Part shown: piece after piece, positions 57,877 through 64,000 of the stretch
Position numbering within the stretch: the first letter of the stretch is position 1
Layout: every line of letters starts with the position of its first letter
Translations under genes and position numbers: made by a program
The notes under the pieces: generated by a model
The model's input: the letters and a program-made list of their open reading frames with translations, nothing else
Told to the model about the DNA's origin: nothing
Databases searched by the model: none
NCBI RefSeq assembly: GCF_949769285.1
Contig: NZ_OX458331.1
Coordinates: forward strand, 1,302,001-1,366,000
DNA length: 64,000 bases
Origin: Anaerococcus sp. Marseille-Q7828
GTDB lineage: Bacteria > Bacillota > Clostridia > Tissierellales > Peptoniphilaceae
Reading direction: 5' to 3'

Positions 57877-59157
57877 CTATTCATAATACTCAAAGACAAT
57901 ATCGCCAACTGCAACACTATCTCCTTGCTCAATTCCCATTTCCTTTAATTTGTCAAAAACTTCCATTTCTCTAAGTGTTTTTTCAAAAAACATACGAGAA
58001 TCGTAGTCTTCAAGATTTACTTTTTCTAAAAGATTATCAATTCTTTTGCCGAATACAACAAAGATTTCATTATCTTTTGCAAATTGTAAGTCGTAGTCTA
58101 TTTCCCTGTTATAATATTCTTCTAGGAAGTTCTCATCAACATCTTCCATAAGGTCAAATTTCTTATCTTCACTTTTTAAAAGAATGTCATAGCTTGCATC
58201 TAAAAGTTTCTTAATGCCATCAGTTGTTGCTGCGGATATTTGATAAATATCATAAGTATCCCCAAAAGTTTTAATAAAGTTCTCTGCATTATTATTAGTA
58301 TCTAAGTCAGTCTTATTTAAGGCAACAATCATTGGTTTGTTGGCTAAATTTTCATTGTATAATTTTAGTTCCTCGTTGATAAGTTTAAAATCTTCTATTG
58401 GATCTCTTCCTTCTATTCCTGAAATATCAACTAGGTGGATAAGAACTCTACATCTTTCTATATGTCTTAAAAAGTCATGTCCAAGACCTTGACCTTCATT
58501 AGCTCCTTCTATGAGTCCTGGAATATCTGCGACTATAAAAGATCTTTCATTATCAATATTTACTACACCTAGGTTTGGATCTATGGTTGTAAAATGATAG
58601 TTTGCAATCTTTGGTTTAGCTGAAGAGATTACTGAAATCAATGTTGATTTACCAACATTTGGTAGACCGACAAGTCCAACATCAGCTAAGACTTTTAGTT
58701 CAAGAAGCAAATCGATCTCTTGTCCCTTTTTACCATTTTCTGCAAATCGAGGCGCTTGACGAATGGAGTTTTTGAAATGAACATTTCCTCTACCACCTTT
58801 GCCTCCTTTTGCTATTAGAAACACTTCTCCATCTTGCTTAAAATCTTTAATAATGGTATTAGAGTTTGCCTCTCTTAATATTGTTCCAACTGGAACTTTG
58901 ATTATTAAATCATCACCTTTTTTGCCAAATTTCTTGTTTTTACCACCTGGTTGACCATTTTGTGCCTTATATTTGCTTTTGTATCTGAATTCATCTAGGG
59001 TAGATAGGTTTCTTGTAGCTTTAATAATGATACTACCACCATTGCCACCGTCACCACCAGCTGGTCCACCTGTCGGCTCGTATTTTTCCCTACGCCAAGC
59101 TACAGCTCCATTTCCGCCATCTCCAGCTTTTAGACTTATTTTTGCAAAATCTATCAT
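57877..59157 (-). CDS. obg: Obg/CgtA family GTPase
   Basis: A 426-residue GTPase acting in 50S assembly and stringent/stress signalling. Glycine-rich Obg domain (KAGDGGNGAVAWRREKY and GGPAGGDGGNGGS), G domain with GLPNVGKSTLI, FTTIDPNLGVV, DIPGLIEGA and NKTD, and the C-terminal OCT domain (about 345-426). It lies 20 nt after a terminator that follows rpmA, so it depends on read-through or an unseen promoter. AAAGGA site. Confidence 0.97.
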   Translation of the reverse strand: MIDFAKISLKAGDGGNGAVAWRREKYEPTGGPAGGDGGNGGSIIIKATRNLSTLDEFRYKSKYKAQNGQPGGKNKKFGKKGDDLIIKVPVGTILREANSNTIIKDFKQDGEVFLIAKGGKGGRGNVHFKNSIRQAPRFAENGKKGQEIDLLLELKVLADVGLVGLPNVGKSTLISVISSAKPKIANYHFTTIDPNLGVVNIDNERSFIVADIPGLIEGANEGQGLGHDFLRHIERCRVLIHLVDISGIEGRDPIEDFKLINEELKLYNENLANKPMIVALNKTDLDTNNNAENFIKTFGDTYDIYQISAATTDGIKKLLDASYDILLKSEDKKFDLMEDVDENFLEEYYNREIDYDLQFAKDNEIFVVFGKRIDNLLEKVNLEDYDSRMFFEKTLREMEVFDKLKEMGIEQGDSVAVGDIVFEYYE

Positions 59158-59176
59158 AAAAAATTCCTTTCATATG

Positions 59177-59200
59177 AAAAAAACCTGCCGAAAAGGCAGG
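59177..59200 (-). terminator. terminator between rpmA and obg
   Basis: On the minus strand CCTGCC (59195-59200) pairs with GGCAGG (59184-59189) around a 5-nt loop, followed by seven T residues (59177-59183). It probably lowers obg expression relative to the ribosomal proteins. Confidence 0.85.
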
Positions 59201-59211
59201 CTAAGTTTTTC

Positions 59212-59505
59212 TTAGGCAATATCTTGTTTTGGATAAACAGAAACTTGTTTTCTGTCGCGTCCTTTTCTTTCAAATTTTACAATTCCTTCACATGATGCGT
59301 ATAGAGTATCATCTCCACCTTTTTTTACATTGTTGCCTGGGTGAATTTTTGTTCCTCTTTGTCTAACGATGATTGTTCCAGCGTTTACGAATTGACCATC
59401 AGCTCTTTTTGTGCCTAGTCTTTTACTTTCTGAATCTCTACCGTTTTTAGAAGAAGATACCCCTTTTTTACTTGAAAATCTTTGTAAGTTAATATTTAAA
59501 ATCAT
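59212..59505 (-). CDS. rpmA: 50S ribosomal protein L27 with cleavable N-terminal extension
   Basis: A 97-residue L27 whose start, [10 protein letters not shown] then [16 protein letters not shown], carries the Firmicute extension removed by the Prp protease after the LQxF motif. Removal exposes the N-terminus that reaches the peptidyl transferase centre. The core shows [20 protein letters not shown] and [14 protein letters not shown]. The protease gene prp is immediately upstream, 1 nt away. GGAG site; terminator directly downstream. Confidence 0.97.
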   Translation of the reverse strand: MILNINLQRFSSKKGVSSSKNGRDSESKRLGTKRADGQFVNAGTIIVRQRGTKIHPGNNVKKGGDDTLYASCEGIVKFERKGRDRKQVSVYPKQDIA

Positions 59506-59506
59506 A

Positions 59507-59818
59507 TTATATCTCCTTATAATTTAATTTTACAAAGTTATTATAACTTTGCTCTAAGGTCCATATTCCTGTCTTAAAACTTGTAAATACCACTTCTGCC
59601 TTTTCATTTGTTTGATAGGTCATTAGTTTCATAATTTCATCGTCATCAGTAAATGAAAATTCATCAATGTATAACTCAAGAGTATTTACACAGGTGTAAG
59701 CAAGTATGCTTACTGCTGAACAAACTATGTCCTTGCCATACTCATCATAATCGGCATGGCCACTTATTTCAAATCCTACAATGTTTTCTTTTTTTAATAA
59801 AAGATTAACATTAATCAT
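59507..59818 (-). CDS. prp: ribosomal-processing cysteine protease Prp
   Basis: A 103-residue Prp (YsxB) protease with the catalytic pair His21 (in [13 protein letters not shown]) and Cys33 (in VCSAVSIL). It trims the L27 extension. Set between rplU and rpmA as in other Firmicutes. No clear ribosome binding site precedes the ATG; it starts 3 nt after the rplU stop and probably relies on coupling. Confidence 0.95.
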   Translation of the reverse strand: MINVNLLLKKENIVGFEISGHADYDEYGKDIVCSAVSILAYTCVNTLELYIDEFSFTDDDEIMKLMTYQTNEKAEVVFTSFKTGIWTLEQSYNNFVKLNYKEI

Positions 59819-59821
59819 TTA

Positions 59822-60133
59822 TTATAAAGAAATACTGTTAATTTTAACTAAAGTATATGGTTGTCTGTGACCTTGTTTTTTTCTATACATTTTCTTAGGT
59901 TTATATTTGAATACGACGATTTTCTTGTCTTTTGCTTGGTCTTCGATAGTTGCAGAAACTTTTGCATTTTCTACTGTTGGAGCTCCAACTTTTACATCAC
60001 TATCTCCACCAACTAAAAGTACTTCATCAAATTCAACAGTTTCGCCTACTTCGTATGGTAGTTTTTCAACTCTAACTAGGTCGCCTTCTGATACTTTATA
60101 TTGTTTTCCACCTGTTTTTATAATTGCGTACAT
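59822..60133 (-). CDS. rplU: 50S ribosomal protein L21
   Basis: A 103-residue L21: [45 protein letters not shown] and the C-terminal [20 protein letters not shown] signature. First gene of rplU-prp-rpmA, with a strong promoter, a leader of about 65 nt and an AGGAGG site. Confidence 0.98.
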   Translation of the reverse strand: MYAIIKTGGKQYKVSEGDLVRVEKLPYEVGETVEFDEVLLVGGDSDVKVGAPTVENAKVSATIEDQAKDKKIVVFKYKPKKMYRKKQGHRQPYTLVKINSISL

Positions 60134-60200
60134 AGGTGTCCTCCTAACTTCTCAAATTCTCGCCAGCGTAGGTGATCAGTACCCAAACTGAGCGGTTTAC
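60134..60200 (-). promoter_or_regulatory. rplU 5' leader, possible L21 leader RNA
   Basis: The untranslated region between the proposed transcription start and rplU is about 65 nt and less AT-rich than neighbouring spacers. It holds short complementary segments (TCAG/CTGA; GGT/ACC) and ends in TTAGGAGG. Position matches the L21 leader element known in Firmicutes, but I could not match its consensus reliably. Confidence 0.4.
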
Positions 60201-60206
60201 CTTATA

Positions 60207-60235
60207 ATAATACTAATATAATAGTATTTTGTCAA
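60207..60235 (-). promoter_or_regulatory. strong promoter of rplU-prp-rpmA
   Basis: On the minus strand the perfect -35 TTGACA (60230-60235) is 17 bp from TATTAT (60207-60212). It begins 10 bp after the thiI stop codon. Confidence 0.85.
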
Positions 60236-60245
60236 ATATTTTATC

Positions 60246-61406
60246 TTATATTCTTATAATTTCTATTGTATCCAGAGATTCATCTACTAACTTGTCTATA
60301 TCAAGCTTTTCTTCACTCATTTTTATATAGTGAAGTTTAGGTTTTGTTAGTGGATTATCTGGGGCAAATATTGAACAACAATCATCAAATGGTTCAATTG
60401 ACTTTTCATAGGATCCAATGTCCTTTGATAAATCAACTATGTCTTTTTTATCCATAGCTATTAATGGTCTTAGTAATGGTAAACTTGTTGCTTCTTCTAC
60501 TACAGATAGGGATTCTAGGGTTTGACTAGCTACTTGACCTAGACTATCTCCAGTAATTAATGCCTTATATTCATATTTTTCTGAAAGCTTTTCTGCAATT
60601 CTAACCATAAATCTTCTAGATAAAATGGTTGTTTCACGTCTGTCACAGTTTGTAGCAATAGCCTTATAAATTTCAGATAAGTTTACCATAAATAAGTTCA
60701 TTGGTCCAGTATAATCGCTCATAATTTCTGCTAAATCAATTGCTTTTTGTTTTGCTTTAAGGGAGGTATATGGGTAGGAATGAAAATGTAGAGCATTGAC
60801 TTTCATACCACGTTTTGCCATCAAGTATCCAGCAACAGGTGAATCTATCCCACCTGATAGCATTAATAGTCCATTTCCACTAGATCCTATAGGAAGTCCT
60901 CCGAGACCAGCATATCTTTTTGAATATATATAGGCATTGTTCTTAATATCTATAAACACCTTAAAATCAGGATCGTGAATATCAACTTTTAGATTTGGAA
61001 ACTCATCCAAAATTTTATCACCCATCAACATATTAAATTCAGGTGATTGATATTTAAAGGACTTATCAACTCTCTTTGTTTGAACTTTGAAAGTTAATTC
61101 ATCTTCTCCATAAGCGTCTATTATAGATTTTTTGATGGCCTCAAATATATCTTCTTCATTTTTTTCTGTCCTATATACTATATCTATATATGCTATACCA
61201 AATACTTTTTGTAATTGTTCAATAATAGCTTCAAAATTCTCCTCATTAGCCTCTATATATAACTTGGCACTTTCTGTATAGTACTTATCGTAGCCGATAG
61301 ATTTTATATTTTTAAATATATGGGATAGGGCGTTGTTATAAAATTGCTTCCTATTTGCTCCCTTGAGAAATAGCTCTCCAAAACTTACTGATATTAGAGC
61401 TTTCAT
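60246..61406 (-). CDS. thiI: tRNA 4-thiouridine synthase ThiI (no rhodanese domain)
   Basis: A 386-residue enzyme with ferredoxin-like and THUMP domains (about 1-165) and a PP-loop ATPase (SGGIDSP, 184-190). It adenylates U8 of tRNA and adds sulfur to give 4-thiouridine; the same protein can serve thiamine synthesis. The C-terminal rhodanese domain of enterobacterial ThiI is absent, as in Bacillus, where a dedicated NifS-like desulfurase supplies sulfur. That partner gene overlaps here by 4 nt. Confidence 0.96.
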   Translation of the reverse strand: MKALISVSFGELFLKGANRKQFYNNALSHIFKNIKSIGYDKYYTESAKLYIEANEENFEAIIEQLQKVFGIAYIDIVYRTEKNEEDIFEAIKKSIIDAYGEDELTFKVQTKRVDKSFKYQSPEFNMLMGDKILDEFPNLKVDIHDPDFKVFIDIKNNAYIYSKRYAGLGGLPIGSSGNGLLMLSGGIDSPVAGYLMAKRGMKVNALHFHSYPYTSLKAKQKAIDLAEIMSDYTGPMNLFMVNLSEIYKAIATNCDRRETTILSRRFMVRIAEKLSEKYEYKALITGDSLGQVASQTLESLSVVEEATSLPLLRPLIAMDKKDIVDLSKDIGSYEKSIEPFDDCCSIFAPDNPLTKPKLHYIKMSEEKLDIDKLVDESLDTIEIIRI

Positions 61407-62521
61407 ATCATAACCTTTCTAATTTCACTAATACTATTTTTTAAAACCTTAATAGTCTTATCAATATCTTCCTTGCTAGTTGTATCTGTAAAAGAAAATC
61501 TAATTACACCATCTTTGTAAGCATCATCAACACCCAGAGCCTCCAAAATCCTATTATTGTTTCCCTTAGAACAAGCTGATCCACTTGAAACATATATCTC
61601 TTTTTGCTCTAGCATATGGAGCAAAACTTCAGATTTTATGTTTTTAAAGGCTACTGAAAGTATGTGAGGAGCAAAATTATCATCTGGCGAATTAATTTCT
61701 ATGTCTTCGATATTATCTAAAATCTCATTTCTCATATATAGATTTAAATTTTTGACAGATTCTCTATCAAAATTTTCCATATGTTCTTTTAGGGCTACAC
61801 CCATAGCATATATAGCTGGGTGGTTATCTGTCCCACTAGATATAACTTGTTGACGACCACCAAATAAAACTGGTTTCAATTTTGATAGGATATTTTTCTT
61901 AACATATAGGCCACCTACTCCCTTTGGGCCGTGGAATTTGTGGGCAGAAAAACTCATTAAGTCAACTCCGAGTTTCTTTACATCGCAATCTATCTTTCCC
62001 AAGGCTTGGGTTGCGTCTATGTGTAGGATGATATTTTTACCCTTAAGAATTTTACTAATGGCAGTAATATCTTGGATTGTTCCAATTTCATTGTTTACAT
62101 AGATTATTGAAACTAGTTTGACATCTTTATCATCTATCTTTTCATTTAATTCTTCCAAATCTATGTAGCCATGCCTATCCGTTTTTAAATAAATTACTTC
62201 TTTGTAAGGATATGAATTAAAGCTATCAAAAACAGATGAGTGTTCAATAGAAGTTGTAATAGCCTTTGAATTATCACCACTAAAGGAACTTATAACTATA
62301 TTATTGGCTTCAGTGGCTCCCTTGGTGAAATAAATTTCGTTAGGATTGGCATTAATAACTTTTTCGATAATTTTCTTTGATTCATCAATCAATTCTTCAG
62401 ATTTCATGCCAAAAGAATGCAGAGATGAAGAATTTGAAAAATATGTATTCTCGGCAAAATCTCTTGCTTCCTGGCTTTTTTTTGAAATTTGTGTAGTAGC
62501 TGCATTATCTAAATATATCAT
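61403..62521 (-). CDS. cysteine desulfurase, NifS/IscS type, paired with thiI
   Basis: A 372-residue class V aminotransferase-fold enzyme releasing sulfur from cysteine as a persulfide. It starts MIYLDNAATTQ, has the PLP lysine in FSAHKFHGPKG (Lys195) and the catalytic cysteine in SSGSACSKGN (Cys317). The overlap with thiI points to tRNA thiolation, like Bacillus NifZ; a role in iron-sulfur assembly is possible since no iscU is nearby. GGAG site. Confidence 0.95.
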   Translation of the reverse strand: MIYLDNAATTQISKKSQEARDFAENTYFSNSSSLHSFGMKSEELIDESKKIIEKVINANPNEIYFTKGATEANNIVISSFSGDNSKAITTSIEHSSVFDSFNSYPYKEVIYLKTDRHGYIDLEELNEKIDDKDVKLVSIIYVNNEIGTIQDITAISKILKGKNIILHIDATQALGKIDCDVKKLGVDLMSFSAHKFHGPKGVGGLYVKKNILSKLKPVLFGGRQQVISSGTDNHPAIYAMGVALKEHMENFDRESVKNLNLYMRNEILDNIEDIEINSPDDNFAPHILSVAFKNIKSEVLLHMLEQKEIYVSSGSACSKGNNNRILEALGVDDAYKDGVIRFSFTDTTSKEDIDKTIKVLKNSISEIRKVMI

Positions 62522-62542
62522 AGCATCTCCTTCAAGTATATA

Positions 62543-62570
62543 ATTATATTACTAACTTTAATATATACAA
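62543..62570 (-). promoter_or_regulatory. promoter of the desulfurase-thiI operon
   Basis: On the minus strand TTGTAT (62565-62570) and consensus TATAAT (62543-62548) are 16 bp apart, about 22 nt before the start codon. Confidence 0.6.
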
Positions 62571-62576
62571 ATCAAG

Positions 62577-62588
62577 TATAATATAGAT
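62577..62588 (+). promoter_or_regulatory. -10 element predicting a leaderless mRNA
   Basis: Consensus TATAAT at 62577-62582 ends 6 nt before the ATG at 62589, so the usual transcription start would be at or next to the A of the ATG. There is no ribosome binding site and only a poor -35. Confidence 0.5.
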
Positions 62589-63494
62589 ATGATAACTTAC
62601 AAAAAATTATATCAACCTGATAACATAAAAGAAAACGAAATAATTTTAGATATAGAAACTACAGGATTGGATTCTTCTTGTGATCAACTAGTAGTCTTGG
62701 GTACCATTGCCTATGAAGATGACAAGTGTTACATAAAACAATACTTTGCTGAAGATGACCATGAGGAAAAAAGATTATTAGAAATATATACTAATTTAAT
62801 AGTTGATAAGACTATAATTAATTTTAATGGAGATATATTTGATATTCCTTTTTTGAACAACAGACTCATAGCAAATGAACTATTTCCAGTATTTCCAGAT
62901 TCCTACGATATACTCAAAGAGATTTCATCAAATCGAAAATTCTTTGTGTTTGAATCTATGAAGCTAATAGATCTAGAAAAAAAGATAGGCATATTTAGAG
63001 ATGATCCAAGTAGGTATAAGGTTATAAGCAAGCTTACAGATGACATAATAAAAAGAGATAAACCAAAGCCTATAATGATTCATAATGAAAATGATCTAAT
63101 TGCAACTGAAAAACTTGCAAATATAAAAGATTACTTTAATGATGAACTTTCTACAAACTTAGCAAATAATAAAATCACCTTAAATTCTTCCTGGATTAAT
63201 AATGATATTGCCAAATTTGTACTCACTTCAGAAAAATCTTTTGCAAATTCTTATTTTAACGGTCCTAACTATGAGCTTAGAATTGAAGAGGATAAGATAG
63301 ATATAAACTTACAAGTTCTTTACGGGATGTTTGATGAAAACACCAGAGGATTTGTTGCATTAAATATTTTTAATATAGAAAATATTAGTAGAGTAGATGT
63401 GGATCCAAATCTTTTTGTTATTAAGGAAAACTATATTTTTAATTACAAAAACATACTAAATTTAAGCAAAAAAATAATAGAGACCCATTTATAG
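62589..63494 (+). CDS. YprB-like ribonuclease H-fold exonuclease
   Basis: A 301-residue protein with a DEDD-type exonuclease-like domain: [10 protein letters not shown] (first acidic pair), [16 protein letters not shown] (middle Asp) and [12 protein letters not shown] (last Asp). It matches the RNase_H_2/YprB family, whose substrate is not established. The C-terminal 110 residues show no recognised motif. No Shine-Dalgarno site; translation may start on a leaderless mRNA. Its stop codon overlaps that of the convergent ung gene. Confidence 0.82.
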   Translation: MITYKKLYQPDNIKENEIILDIETTGLDSSCDQLVVLGTIAYEDDKCYIKQYFAEDDHEEKRLLEIYTNLIVDKTIINFNGDIFDIPFLNNRLIANELFPVFPDSYDILKEISSNRKFFVFESMKLIDLEKKIGIFRDDPSRYKVISKLTDDIIKRDKPKPIMIHNENDLIATEKLANIKDYFNDELSTNLANNKITLNSSWINNDIAKFVLTSEKSFANSYFNGPNYELRIEEDKIDINLQVLYGMFDENTRGFVALNIFNIENISRVDVDPNLFVIKENYIFNYKNILNLSKKIIETHL

Positions 63495-63504
63495 GTTCTC
63501 TATT
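63468..63504 (-). terminator. terminator of ung inside the end of the YprB-like gene
   Basis: AATAGAGACC (63476-63485) pairs with GGTTCTCTATT (63494-63504) with one bulged T, spanning both stop codons. An A run at 63468-63474 gives a T tract on the minus strand. The plus-strand T tract is short. Confidence 0.65.
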
Positions 63505-64000
63505 TGCCAATCTATAGGTTCTTGACCCATAGATTTTAAGAAATTATTTGTTCTTGAAAATGGCTTTGATCCAAAAAATCCCCTTGATGCCGAAAATGGT
63601 GATGGATGAGGTGATTTTATTATTAAATGCTTGGGATTAGTAATAAATGGTTCTTTGCTTTGAGCATTTCGTCCCCAAAGTATGAAAACTATTGGTTTTT
63701 CTCTATCATTTAATAATTTGATTATCCTATCTGTAAGTATCTCCCAGCCTAGTTTTTCGTGTGAATTAGGCTCACCTGCTCTTACTGTTAAAGATGTATT
63801 TAGTAGTAGAACTCCTTGGTCTGCCCATTTTTTAAGGTAACCATTATCAGGAATGTAAGTTCCTATGTCTTCGTGCATTTCTTTATAAATATTTAAAAGA
63901 GATGGTGGTGTCCTTACACCTTTTTTGACAGAAAAAGCATAGCCATGAGCTTGTCCTTTACCATGGTAGGGATCCTGGCCTAGGATTAAAACCTTACAGT
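63489..64000 (-). CDS. ung: uracil-DNA glycosylase (5' end beyond the window)
   Basis: The coding frame is open to the right window edge, giving the last 170 residues or so of a family 1 Ung. The catalytic [18 protein letters not shown] motif lies about 10 residues from the edge, followed by [23 protein letters not shown] and the C-terminal [14 protein letters not shown] motif with the second catalytic His. It removes uracil from DNA, complementing Dut. Its methionine at 63878 is internal, not the start. Confidence 0.96.
   Translation of the reverse strand, partial: CKVLILGQDPYHGKGQAHGYAFSVKKGVRTPPSLLNIYKEMHEDIGTYIPDNGYLKKWADQGVLLLNTSLTVRAGEPNSHEKLGWEILTDRIIKLLNDREKPIVFILWGRNAQSKEPFITNPKHLIIKSPHPSPFSASRGFFGSKPFSRTNNFLKSMGQEPIDWQIENL

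Overview
This 64 kb window looks like an ordinary chromosomal segment of an AT-rich (low-GC) anaerobic Firmicute. The gene set fits Peptoniphilaceae/Tissierellia (Anaerococcus- or Peptoniphilus-like). Supporting evidence includes RNase Y and RNase J, RqcH, the Prp protease with an N-terminally extended L27, IreB, GatCAB, the lipid II amidase subunit GatD, and gene orders shared with Bacillus and clostridia. The genus is an inference from protein style only. I found no rRNA, tRNA, CRISPR array, insertion sequence or prophage. No gene-free stretch exceeds 300 bases; the longest are about 209 nt (46606-46814) and about 195 nt (37772-37966).

Layout: 1-141 is the tail of gatD. 259-7980 (+) is yerC, pcrA, ligA, gatC, gatA, gatB (DNA repair and Gln-tRNA amidation, a Bacillus-like order). 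8008-11902 (+) is an amidohydrolase, an AcpS-NnrD fusion, alr and mazF, meeting murC (-) at a two-way terminator. 13474-23463 (+) is rpiB, deoD, glmU, prs, pth, mfd, the foldase lipoprotein prsA, a degenerate prsA paralogue and hup, meeting rqcH (-) at a second two-way terminator. 25330-30985 (+) is gmk, rpoZ, coaBC, priA, ftsY. 31126-32581 is rpsB-tsf with a structured leader. 32655-36129 is a heterodimeric ABC exporter; rny follows, then a Xer-type recombinase preceded by a perfect palindrome.

From 38966 to 62521 nearly everything is on the minus strand. Read in transcription order from the right: a cysteine desulfurase and thiI (4-thiouridine); rplU-prp-rpmA, a terminator, then obg-yhbY-nadD-yqeK-rsfS-comEA-Rrf2-alaS-ireB-ruvX-DUF1292-Fur-rnj-trmR-trhP; a small charged protein and its convergent plus-strand paralogue; dut with a membrane-anchored SUOX-like protein; and mutS-mutL-miaA-methionine-gamma-lyase-like. 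The right edge holds a YprB-like exonuclease (+) and the 3' part of ung (-).

No large unknown system (defence island, biosynthetic cluster, mobile element) is visible. The items that stand out are small: a holo-ACP synthase fused to NAD(P)H-hydrate dehydratase, a priA gene whose only plausible full-length start is ATT, a MutL whose endonuclease motifs are all eroded, a MazF toxin directly overlapping alr with no antitoxin, a PrsA paralogue with a decayed PPIase domain, a convergent pair of paralogous charged mini-proteins, a palindrome overlapping the recombinase promoter, and a likely leaderless exonuclease mRNA.
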